Assembly (NCBI GenBank): GCA_006212045.1
Contig: PZPK01000004.1
Coordinates: 186,001 to 250,000, forward strand
Reading direction: 5' to 3'
Length of the DNA: 64,000 nucleotides
Source of the DNA: Oleiphilus sp.
Lineage (GTDB): Bacteria > Pseudomonadota > Gammaproteobacteria > Pseudomonadales > Oleiphilaceae
Positions 46,868-55,700 of this stretch are shown here, piece by piece (the first letter of the stretch is position 1; each line of letters begins with the position of its first letter). A program made the translations under genes and the position numbers. The notes under the pieces are model-generated. The model was not told where the DNA came from, searched no databases, and saw only the letters and a program-made list of their open reading frames with translations.

Positions 46868-49017
46868 GCGCCAGCTCCGGAAGGTACATTGCCACGTTTG
46901 AGTGCATCCAAAACCTCGGCTTTCGGCCCATCCGCGACCACTCTTCCGCCATCCAGAACAACGATACGGTCGACCAGTTGCAGCAGAGACGCCCGGTGTG
47001 TCGCGATGACCATCGTCTTGCCTGCGGCCAACGCACTGATTTGCTGCACTACTTGTGCTTCACTCTGGTTATCCATTGCACTGCTCAGCTCATCAAACAG
47101 GAAAAGCGCAGGCTGCCCAAGTAGGGCTCTGGCAATCGCCACACCTTGACGCTGCCCTCCCGACAACCCCTGCCCCAATTCAGAGATCGGCAAATCCAGG
47201 CCCATCGGATGCTTGGCAACCCAGTCGAATAAACCCGCTTTCTTGCATACCGCGAGCAACTCCCGGTCTGAGCTTTGTCTGTTTTTCAAGGCCAGGTTCT
47301 CTCGCAAGGTACCGCTCACCAGGGCGATGTCCTGCGGCACATAAGCACAATTTGCGCGATGCACCACGGGGTTAATCAACTCAACACCAATACCATCCAT
47401 GCTAATCTGGCCTTTGGTTGCGCGCAGCATGCCAGCGATAAGCTTTAACACGGTACTTTTTCCGGAGCCTATTCTTCCTATCAGAGCAACATGCTCTCCG
47501 GCATTTAATTTGAGATTGAGACCACGCAGGACAGGCGGGCTGTCAGGATAGGAAAATTCAACATTTTCCAGCGCTATCTCCCCGGAAAATGCTTCTTGCG
47601 CAAGATACTGACGACCTTCATGCTGCTCCAATTCACTCGTGGTCATCTGATTCAATGCATCCATCGCAACGCGAGCCTGGAAAAACTGCGCACTCAAATG
47701 TGCGACCTGCACCATCGGGGACAACGCGCGATTTCCCAACAATACACAAGCAATCAGCGCCCCCAGACTCATCTCATAATCCGCTATCTGATAGACCCCG
47801 ACAATCACCAACACCACCAGCGAGCACTGCATTACAAACCCGGACACCAGCGCAATGGAATCGCCCAGACGTCGCGCCTTTAAACCGAGCCTGGCATTGA
47901 GCAAAGTGGATTGTTCCCAACGGCCTTGTGCTCTCCCCTCGGCATTAAACGCTTTCAGGGTTTCAAGGATGGAAAGTGATTCGACCAGGGTGGCGTTCTG
48001 CAAAGCAGTCGCTGCCTGTGCCTGACGCACCACGGATTTCAGAGGGAAGTGCATCGCAAGGCCATATAAAAGAATCACCAGCATCGCGACCAGAGGGACG
48101 ATCACAACCTCACCGCCAAGTGCAAAAATAATCAGCAGGAAGAACAAGGCAAAAGGCAGGTCGACAAGCGCGGAAAAACCGGCCGCAGTAAAAAAGTGCT
48201 TAATGGCATCAAACTCTTTGAACTGGGAAGCAAACGCGCCGACTGACACAGGCCCTGTTCCCGGCCTGGAGTTCAAAACATGATCAAACAGACGCGTCGA
48301 CAGCACAACATCCATCTGACGGCCCGCAGATTCGACAAAAAACTGCCTCAGCAGCTTTACCACAAGATCAAACAGCAAAACGATCGCAACGCCTGAAGCA
48401 AGCACCCACAGTGACTCAAATGCTTGATTGGGAACGACGCGGTCATAGACATTCATGATAAACAGGGGGCTGGCGATCACGAACACATTTAGCAGGACGG
48501 TGGCTAACAGAACGTCCCGATAAAGCGGACGCATGCGCCGAAACTCGCTGAACAACCAACTTGAAAAAAGCCGCTTCGGACGCCTGGAAGGCACGGGCAC
48601 GGAGGGTCCAACCAGAAGAGCTGTACAGGGTCGTTTGCCGACCAGACTGCTCAGCTCCACGCCGTTTAACTGCAAAGAACCATGCTCCCGGTAAATGTGG
48701 GCTGAGTAAGTATCCTGTCCAGGACTGGTTTGGCTAATACGGGCAATCGCTCCGGCATGCTCTCCCGACTCGACCGTCAACAGCAGTTCGCAGCTCTCAG
48801 GCCACTTCTGCTCCGCTCCCAGCTGGATCAGCTGTGTATTCAGGCCCTGCTTTACACTGAGGCGAGCCAGCCACTGAGGGGTCAAAGCTTCACCCTCTGG
48901 AAGGCCCGAATACAATACAGATTCCGGACAGGATTGCTCCGTCGCGAGCAAGGCATCGTTAAATGCCTGCATTAGCAAGGTGCTCATATCGGAAAGCCCG
49001 GATTTATCGGCATTCAA
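46864..49017 (-). CDS. Type I secretion ABC transporter with degenerate C39-like domain (LapB-like)
   Basis: The inner-membrane motor of the T1SS. The 717 residues comprise a degenerate peptidase C39-like N-terminus (about 15-145) with no catalytic Cys in the expected place, six membrane helices (about 165-430) and a nucleotide-binding domain: Walker A GRIGSGKSTV, signature LSGGQRQG, Walker B LFLFDELS. The non-peptidase C39-like domain is typical of LapB and HlyB-type exporters for substrates with uncleaved C-terminal signals. First gene of the operon; a TATAAT-like -10 is seen on its strand at 49070-49075. Confidence 0.92.
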   Translation of the reverse strand: MNADKSGLSDMSTLLMQAFNDALLATEQSCPESVLYSGLPEGEALTPQWLARLSVKQGLNTQLIQLGAEQKWPESCELLLTVESGEHAGAIARISQTSPGQDTYSAHIYREHGSLQLNGVELSSLVGKRPCTALLVGPSVPVPSRRPKRLFSSWLFSEFRRMRPLYRDVLLATVLLNVFVIASPLFIMNVYDRVVPNQAFESLWVLASGVAIVLLFDLVVKLLRQFFVESAGRQMDVVLSTRLFDHVLNSRPGTGPVSVGAFASQFKEFDAIKHFFTAAGFSALVDLPFALFFLLIIFALGGEVVIVPLVAMLVILLYGLAMHFPLKSVVRQAQAATALQNATLVESLSILETLKAFNAEGRAQGRWEQSTLLNARLGLKARRLGDSIALVSGFVMQCSLVVLVIVGVYQIADYEMSLGALIACVLLGNRALSPMVQVAHLSAQFFQARVAMDALNQMTTSELEQHEGRQYLAQEAFSGEIALENVEFSYPDSPPVLRGLNLKLNAGEHVALIGRIGSGKSTVLKLIAGMLRATKGQISMDGIGVELINPVVHRANCAYVPQDIALVSGTLRENLALKNRQSSDRELLAVCKKAGLFDWVAKHPMGLDLPISELGQGLSGGQRQGVAIARALLGQPALFLFDELSSAMDNQSEAQVVQQISALAAGKTMVIATHRASLLQLVDRIVVLDGGRVVADGPKAEVLDALKRGNVPSGAGA

Positions 49018-49255
49018 ACAACACTTCCTGGGTAAGGCGACGGGATCGTACAGAGTGACATATCAGTCAATTATAAACCTTTGATTTATTTAATATAGCA
49101 GCAAACTACGCCGTGACACGCAGTTAAAAAGCCAGCCCCTTCCCTGTCTCCGGACTAGGACCTTGTCAGACGCGGAACATATGTTGTTAAAGCTAACAAA
49201 TAGCCCGCCCCAGTGCTATTCTCAACAGATAGCATTTGTATTCCAAAGAGACCTT

Positions 49256-49777
49256 ATGAAAACCTCGCTCATACTCATTATCACGGCACTTGCCATACAT
49301 TCGGCTTACGCCAGGGAAGCCACAACCACAGTATACAAACAGGTATTACCCGACGGTTCGGTGTCCTATTCCGATCAGGCCAGTGATCGCTCTGAAACTC
49401 TCGAAGTATCGCCCGTACCTACGGTCCCGGCGTTGGAGACGAAGAACAGGTCATCAAGGGACGATGAGGAAGATGATTCTGACCGGAACTACAAACTGTC
49501 CATCGCCTCGCCCGAGAACGATAGCGCGTTTTACTCGGGCAATGGCTCCATGTCCATTTCAGTGGCGATCGATCCCCCCTTACGCAGAGGCCATCGCTTG
49601 CAACTCATTCTGGACGGTCAACTGGTACGCACGCAAAGCTCACAACACTTTGCACTCGATCTGGTTGATCGAGGTACCCATCAGGCACAGGTCAACATCG
49701 TAAACCGCGCAGGAAAGATCCTGCAAAGCACTCAAAGCCGCTTCACCATACATCGCCCGATTGTGCGTAACAACTAA
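49256..49777 (+). CDS. DUF4124-containing exported protein
   Basis: A 173-residue periplasmic protein. The ATG follows AAAGAG, and the signal peptide ends near IHSAYAREA (about residue 19). Then comes a DUF4124 motif, VYKQVLPDGSVSYSDQ, which in many proteobacteria occurs upstream of glnL. A low-complexity acidic linker (RSSRDDEEDDSDRNY) leads to an immunoglobulin-like C-terminal half (about 80-173) with strands LSIASPENDSAFYSG and LQLILDGQLVR. Function unknown, although the neighbourhood is conserved in Pseudomonas. Confidence 0.8.
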   Translation: MKTSLILIITALAIHSAYAREATTTVYKQVLPDGSVSYSDQASDRSETLEVSPVPTVPALETKNRSSRDDEEDDSDRNYKLSIASPENDSAFYSGNGSMSISVAIDPPLRRGHRLQLILDGQLVRTQSSQHFALDLVDRGTHQAQVNIVNRAGKILQSTQSRFTIHRPIVRNN

Positions 49778-49799
49778 ACCATCTTGATGCACTATATTT

Positions 49800-49845
49800 G
49801 GGCGCAGGCTTCATAATGGTGCATTATTCGCGCTATACTGCGCCC
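49800..49845 (+). promoter_or_regulatory. Nested inverted repeat and candidate promoter upstream of glnL
   Basis: GGGCGCAG (49800-49807) pairs with CTGCGCCC (49838-49845), enclosing the perfect palindrome ATAATG-GTG-CATTAT (49813-49827). A -10-like TATACT (49834-49839) lies inside, with TTCATA as a weak -35 at 18-base spacing. Just upstream, TGCACTATATTTGGGCGCA (49788-49806) resembles an NtrC site but the GCAC-to-GCGC spacing is 2 bases too long. A second inverted repeat, GCGCAC/GTGCGC, lies at 49863-49888. Autoregulation of glnLG is plausible, not shown. Confidence 0.4.
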
Positions 49846-50031
49846 TTGAGCGGCCTTGTCTGGCGCACTTGTCTGGTGAGCTGTGCGCATTAACTGGTCA
49901 AACCCTACCACACTGTCCTAGCTTTCAGGCATGGCTTGGTTCTTGCTCTCATACCCGAACCAGCCATGACATACCATCTGACTGGCCCAAAACATCTTTG
50001 TCGATCCACCATTCTGGAGTCCTGTAGTCGA

Positions 50032-51111
50032 ATGCTGCTAGAACAAGCGTACAATCAAGTACTCGACAACCTTTCTACAGCCGTCTTTCTGGTTGCTCCC
50101 GACCTGACAATTGTACATTTCAATCCTGCCGCAGAGATGCTTCTTAAGGTCAGTGCCAAGCGGCTGGATAGTGGTCGCTTTGACAAGCTGTTCATAGAGG
50201 TCGATAACACCTTGCTGAATGAATTTGTGCCCATTCTTGAGGCTGGTCATACCTATACCCAACGCGAAAGCGAGCTGGTGCTGATTAATGGTGACCACAT
50301 TCTGGTGGACTGTACGGTCAGCAGAGTGCTCATCGACCAGACATCTTTGTTGCTGGTCGAGATGCAGCAAAAAGACCGCCTGTTGCGCATTAGCCGGGAG
50401 GAACAGCTGCACGAAAACCAGGAAACAGCAAAAATTCTGGTACGAGGCCTGGCGCACGAAATCAAGAACCCCCTCGGCGGTATTCGGGGCGCGGCCCAGC
50501 TGCTGGACTCCGAATTGCAGGAAGCAGACCTGCACGAGTATACACAAGTCATCATCGACGAAGCCGATCGTCTACGCAGCCTTGTTGACCGTATGCTGGG
50601 GACCAACAAAGCGCTCAATATCTCCCAGCTTAATATTCACGAAATACTTGAGCGGGTATGCGCGTTGATAGATGCCGAGTCAGGTAAACAGGTCAGAATC
50701 ATCAAAGACTATGACCCCAGCATTCCGGAACTGAAAGGCGACAAAAGCCAGTTAATCCAGGGCTTTTTGAATATCGCCAAGAATGCTTTGGAAGCGCTCG
50801 CGGGGCAAATGGCACAGGGCGAACCGGCGACGCTCACCTTCCGGACGCGCACCTTGCGACAGTTCACCATAGGCCATACGCGCCACAAACTGGTAGCGCG
50901 CATTGAGGTCCAGGACAATGGCCCCGGAATACCAAGGGACCTTCTACAAAGCATTTTTTACCCGATGATCAGTGGCCGTGCAGAAGGCTCGGGTCTCGGG
51001 CTTTCAATCACACAAAGTATATTTACCAAACATGATGGACTGGTTGAGTGCGAAAGCCGGCCTGGCGCGACCAACTTTATCGTCTATCTACCATTGGAGT
51101 TATCAGCATGA
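50032..51111 (+). CDS. glnL: Nitrogen regulation sensor histidine kinase NtrB
   Basis: Controls phosphorylation of NtrC in response to PII. The preferred ATG at 50032 begins MLLEQAYNQVLDNLSTAVF, which aligns with NtrB; a TTG at 49936 and ATG at 49966 extend it by 22-32 unmatched residues, and none of the starts has a strong ribosome site. The 359 residues contain a PAS domain (about 10-115), the phosphoacceptor His142 in GLAHEIKNPLGG, and the ATP-binding N, D and G boxes (NIAKNALEAL, VQDNGPGIP, GSGLGLSI). Its stop overlaps the glnG start by 4 bases. Confidence 0.93.
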   Translation: MLLEQAYNQVLDNLSTAVFLVAPDLTIVHFNPAAEMLLKVSAKRLDSGRFDKLFIEVDNTLLNEFVPILEAGHTYTQRESELVLINGDHILVDCTVSRVLIDQTSLLLVEMQQKDRLLRISREEQLHENQETAKILVRGLAHEIKNPLGGIRGAAQLLDSELQEADLHEYTQVIIDEADRLRSLVDRMLGTNKALNISQLNIHEILERVCALIDAESGKQVRIIKDYDPSIPELKGDKSQLIQGFLNIAKNALEALAGQMAQGEPATLTFRTRTLRQFTIGHTRHKLVARIEVQDNGPGIPRDLLQSIFYPMISGRAEGSGLGLSITQSIFTKHDGLVECESRPGATNFIVYLPLELSA

Positions 51112-52538
51112 CCTCATCTCCTCTCGTCTGGATCATAGACGATGACCGTTCTATACGCTGGGTACTGGAAAAAGCCTTGCAGAAGGAAAACTATGCCATA
51201 CGCTCTTTTGAAAGTGCCGAGGGTGTACTAGAACAGCTGAACAAGGCAGTCCCCGACGCGATCATTAGCGATATTCGCATGCCCGGCGTCGATGGACTTG
51301 AGCTGCTCAGCAAGATTCAGGCGCAGGAACCAGAGGTTCCGGTCATCATTATGACCGCACACTCGGATCTCGACAGCGCAGTGGCGTCCTACCAAAGTGG
51401 CGCTTTCGAATACCTGCCCAAACCCTTCGACATGAATGATGCGGTTGCCCTTACCAAACGGGCCATTGCGCACTCCCAAGAGCAAAAAGCACGCAACAAC
51501 TCTGCACCCGTCGTCTCCAGTGCCGAGAGCACGGAGATCATCGGTGAAGCACCCGCCATGCAGGAAGTATTTCGAGCCATTGGTCGCTTGTCCCAGTCCA
51601 ATATCACCGTTCTCATCAATGGTGAGTCGGGCACCGGCAAAGAGCTGGTCGCGAAAGCACTGCACCAGCACAGCCCGAGAGCCAGCCAACCTTTTGTGGC
51701 CCTGAACATGGCTGCCATTCCCAAAGACCTGATTGAATCAGAGCTTTTCGGTCACGAAAAAGGCTCTTTTACAGGTGCGGGCGGACAGCGTACCGGTCGC
51801 TTCGAGCAAACCAATGGCGGCACGCTGTTTCTGGACGAAATCGGGGATATGCCGGCAGACACCCAAACTCGCCTGTTGCGCGTCCTTGCCGATGGTGAAT
51901 TCTACCGTGTCGGGGGGACCACCCCGGTGAAAGTGGATGTACGAATTATCGCGGCCACTCACCAGAATCTGGAAAAACTGGTGCAGGCCGGATCATTCCG
52001 GGAAGATCTGTTTCATCGATTGAACGTGATCCGCATTCACTTGCCTAAACTCAGTGATCGCAGGGAAGATATCCCCAAACTGATGCATCACTTCCTGAAA
52101 AATGCGGCTGACGAACTGGCTACCGAACCCAAGCAACTACGCCCTGAAACTGAAGAGTACCTGAGTTCACTCCCTTGGCCGGGCAACGTGCGACAACTGG
52201 AAAACACCTGCCGTTGGCTAACTGTGATGGCCAGTGGTCGGGACATACATATCTCCGATCTACCGCCGGAACTGCTGGACCAGGAAAATGTCACGCCAAC
52301 AGCTACATCCTGGCAGGAAGCCTTGCGACGCTGGGCAGATCAGGAACTCAAGAAAGGCAAAGATGCCATCCTCGATACGGCAGTACCTGAATTCGAACGC
52401 ATCATGATCGAGACCGCCCTGAGTCACACCGGGGGACGCAGACGTGACGCTTCTTTATTGCTGGGCTGGGGACGCAATACCCTGACACGCAAGATTAAAG
52501 AACTCGGGATGGGTTCGGACGAAGACGACGAGGGCTAG
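51108..52538 (+). CDS. glnG: Nitrogen regulation response regulator NtrC
   Basis: A sigma54-dependent activator of nitrogen genes. The ATG at 51108 follows GGAG by 8 bases and gives 476 residues. The receiver domain (about 1-120) has the acidic pocket at 11-13, Asp55 (SDIRMPG) as the phosphoacceptor and YLPKPFD. The AAA+ domain (about 140-375) has GESGTGKELVA (Walker A) and GSFTGAGG for contact with sigma54. A Fis-type helix-turn-helix is at the C-terminus (GGRRRDASLLLGWGRNTLTRKI). Its predicted site upstream of glnA is in this window. Confidence 0.96.
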   Translation: MTSSPLVWIIDDDRSIRWVLEKALQKENYAIRSFESAEGVLEQLNKAVPDAIISDIRMPGVDGLELLSKIQAQEPEVPVIIMTAHSDLDSAVASYQSGAFEYLPKPFDMNDAVALTKRAIAHSQEQKARNNSAPVVSSAESTEIIGEAPAMQEVFRAIGRLSQSNITVLINGESGTGKELVAKALHQHSPRASQPFVALNMAAIPKDLIESELFGHEKGSFTGAGGQRTGRFEQTNGGTLFLDEIGDMPADTQTRLLRVLADGEFYRVGGTTPVKVDVRIIAATHQNLEKLVQAGSFREDLFHRLNVIRIHLPKLSDRREDIPKLMHHFLKNAADELATEPKQLRPETEEYLSSLPWPGNVRQLENTCRWLTVMASGRDIHISDLPPELLDQENVTPTATSWQEALRRWADQELKKGKDAILDTAVPEFERIMIETALSHTGGRRRDASLLLGWGRNTLTRKIKELGMGSDEDDEG

Positions 52539-52592
52539 GCTGGACGCTGGTGATCTTGTTGATAAGCAGTTCTAGGTCAAGCGCTAATCGAG

Positions 52593-52769
52593 TTTTTTCG
52601 TCCGACGTCAGACGCTTAACGGGAGACGGGAGATGCTGAACGAAAGTCGAACAATTCAACAATGGGCATGAAAATGCCCAAGACCTTGCGTCTCACATCT
52701 CCCGTCAAGCAAAGCGTGCATCGAGCAATCAAATGCACTAGCCAGGATTTTTTCGTCCGGCATCAGACG
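52593..52769. repeat. Structured intergenic repeat element
   Basis: Two direct copies of TTTTTTCGTCCG-ACGTCAGACG (52593-52614 and 52748-52769, two mismatches) flank a perfect 11-bp inverted repeat GACGGGAGATG/CATCTCCCGTC (52625-52635 and 52696-52706). At its centre is a 7-bp hairpin TGGGCAT-GAAA-ATGCCCA (52663-52680) with a GNRA loop. It fills the gap between glnG and mshQ. It may be an interspersed repeat or MITE-like element; no protein is encoded. Confidence 0.5.
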
Positions 52770-52787
52770 TCCGACGTCTCTCAAGCC

Positions 52788-55700
52788 CTATGGCAACACT
52801 TCTCGCCAATAAATAATCCGGTCATGGCCACGGTACTGTCCGAAAGTAGCTGAGTGTTGCTGATCGTCATTGGCATCCAGCGAGGCATCTCCATTCCAGT
52901 CGAAACGCAGCCAGGGTTGACTCGCCAGGTCCAGCGCAAAACCAATCGAACCCACATGTTGGTCTCCTGAGGAAGCAAGCCCCGGAGCAGAAAACACCAG
53001 ATCGGCCAAGCCACCTGACAGCGTTGCGTTGTAAGAAAGCGCGCTACTGCCATCGCCCACGGCAATGTTGTTATAGGGTGAACTCACATTGCTGCCCGTT
53101 GAGTCTGTGACGCTCATTCCCGTGGCGATATCAGTGCAGCTGTCGGCGGTGTTCAGCACAAAGTTTCCGGAAGCATCCAAGTATTCACTTTGCCCCAACA
53201 TTGCCAGATCCTTATTTTCCGGCCCAAACACATTTTCTGTGCGCCATCGACCGTAACGCAAAGAAACTGCCTGTGGCGTCCATGTCGGTAAAGCCGTTGC
53301 ACTGACCGAGTCAGCATCCGTTATCGCAGTGGCCGACACGCTAAGGTCAGACAGGAATGGCGGTACCAGCGAGTTTCCGTCTTTGTCGTAGCGATAATCA
53401 TCCGAGGTATCAAAAACATAGAGCAACACCCCTGGGGAAGATACAGAAACGGTGCCAAGATTGGCGCTACTGGTAACGTTCAGCCGTGTGAGTCCGTCTG
53501 CGCCCATTGATGTGCTGTCCTGCGTCGGGAAACTACGCGTAATGTCCGAGGCTGTCAGTTTGATAAAATTGGCATCAGTATAATTTTGGGTTGTGGTGTT
53601 CCCGGCACTGCGGGCCGTAATCGTTGCATTGGGTTCCATCCCCGTGGCATAGCCAAAAGCTTGCCCGACATAGGAAAAACTGCCGCAGGCATTTTCAAAC
53701 TCACCATCGCTTGCCGAGACCAGAAAGTGGTCAGGAATAAAACGCCCTATATTTGCCGAAGTTGCGCCGCTGACCGTTTCTCCAAAATAGGTCTGGGGAA
53801 CAGTGGTGAGCGAAAAAATGCCGACTTCGGAGAACTGCTGATTCGCAGTTGCTCGCTGCCCGGGCGTGACTTCCGACCCATCAAACAGTACCTGGCTAAC
53901 ATTCAGGCTTCCGGTCGTACCTGAAGACGGTGCAATCAATTGATGCGTCAAACCCACTGTTCCGCGATAGCTTGGTGCCAAACTTGGCCCTGAATCCGAA
54001 CAAAGTGCCTGCGTGGTAATCGCGAAATCTTCCCCGGCCTTGGCAAAATCAGGACAGCTACCCAGCACACTTTCATCGCTGGAGTTACACGCGGCATCAA
54101 CGGGATCATCCGCCGACACGACGATTCGATCCGGCGTCACTACAAAGGGCGAAAGCGTTGCTGTTAGCGCAGAGAATTCGGCCACTGAACCGTCGTAGGG
54201 CGAAGCATCATGGCGCACATGCATATTGAGGATCTCACCAACATCCAGATACTCTATATTCAAGGTTCCGACTCCGTTGTTAAAGTTTGCCACCACATTG
54301 TTCGATGCCGGTTGGCTACTTGCTGTATTGCTGCCATTGACCTGCATGCTGCGGGGGAGTCCCGTGTCTTTAACGCCGGGCGATTCGGCAATATCAATAT
54401 TGATGTCTGACCAGACTTTGAGATTCTTGCTACCGTCAAAACCGGTCAACTGCACGCAGGTGCCGCCGGAGGCGGTATCCTGGCCAATCGCTGTCAGCGT
54501 CACCGATGTCGAACCACCGCAACTGAAACCGGCGGGATTGCTTGCCACAAACCCATTGGCTGCAAACTCTGTACTGTCGCTCGAGGTGGAGCTGACGCTT
54601 CCATCATCTGCGATAACGGTCACCGTCGGATTCACATTACTGTGAAACAAATAAACGGTTGCCGTGCCGCTTTCACTGCCATCAAATCTTATATTACCGA
54701 TAGCACTACCGCCGGTACTGGCAGCATAAAAGGTACTTTCTGTACTTTCATTCGAACTCAGTGACACCGTCCCCACATAGTCTGTCTTGGTCGAATCATC
54801 GGCGCACTGCGCTGTTATCGTGACGCTGGTTCGCGCCTGGGGGCAGGCCAGTCCATAATCATCCTGCTGGATATCAAAATGATCCAGCGTACAGGAGGCG
54901 TTGCACGGGTGACTTTCAGACAGAGCCACGCCGATTTCACTGTCACTCAAGACCTCGGTGTAGAGCCGGATTTCATCCAGACGTCCGTAAGCAGATGCTC
55001 CTGGCGCATGGTAGGTGGATGAATTGTCCCCAAAATAGATCGACCCGAGATCGCCCAATACGCCATTGGAACTGGTTGAACGATTGGCTTCACGCGAGCC
55101 GTTGATATAGATCTCCATCGCATCATTCGGCAAATCCCAGGTGATCGCCACATGAACCCAGGTCCCGGCAACGTAAGCATTCGCGCCGGTATACAGGTTA
55201 AAGTCCCTGTCTGCAGAGTCTTCGAGCGCAAAACGCAGGCGCCCGTTATTCTCCCGGCTCAGGAAAAAATACTTGTCGTTGGCATTTCCCAACACATCGG
55301 TGGTGGCATCCAGCAGATTAACAGTTCCGTTGCCCGCCCAATCCTCGCTCGCCCGATACCAAAGCATGATGGTACCTTCATTCCCGAGGGCGGTATTGAT
55401 ATCCAGCCGGGAATTAATGGCATCGATCTCGGCCGTACTATTGTTGAAAGGAATATCTACGCCACGGCACACATATCCATCAGCATTATCCGCTGCATTG
55501 CCTACCGACACCCCGTCATTGCCATTGCCGCTGTCATCCTCAATAACCGTGCCTGCCGTCGTCCAGGGGCTTTGTTCAAAGGCATAATGCGCTATCGGCA
55601 ACTTGTTGTTGCAGGGTCTGGTTTCATTGAACAAGAGAGTCACTTCTGCATCACTCAGCACCGCATCAAAGATCTTGATCTCATCCAGGAGGCCCTGAAA

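Noticed and set aside
42109-49255. LapD/LapG regulatory genes beside the T1SS cluster
   Set aside because: No GGDEF/EAL protein or transglutaminase-like protease is encoded in this region.
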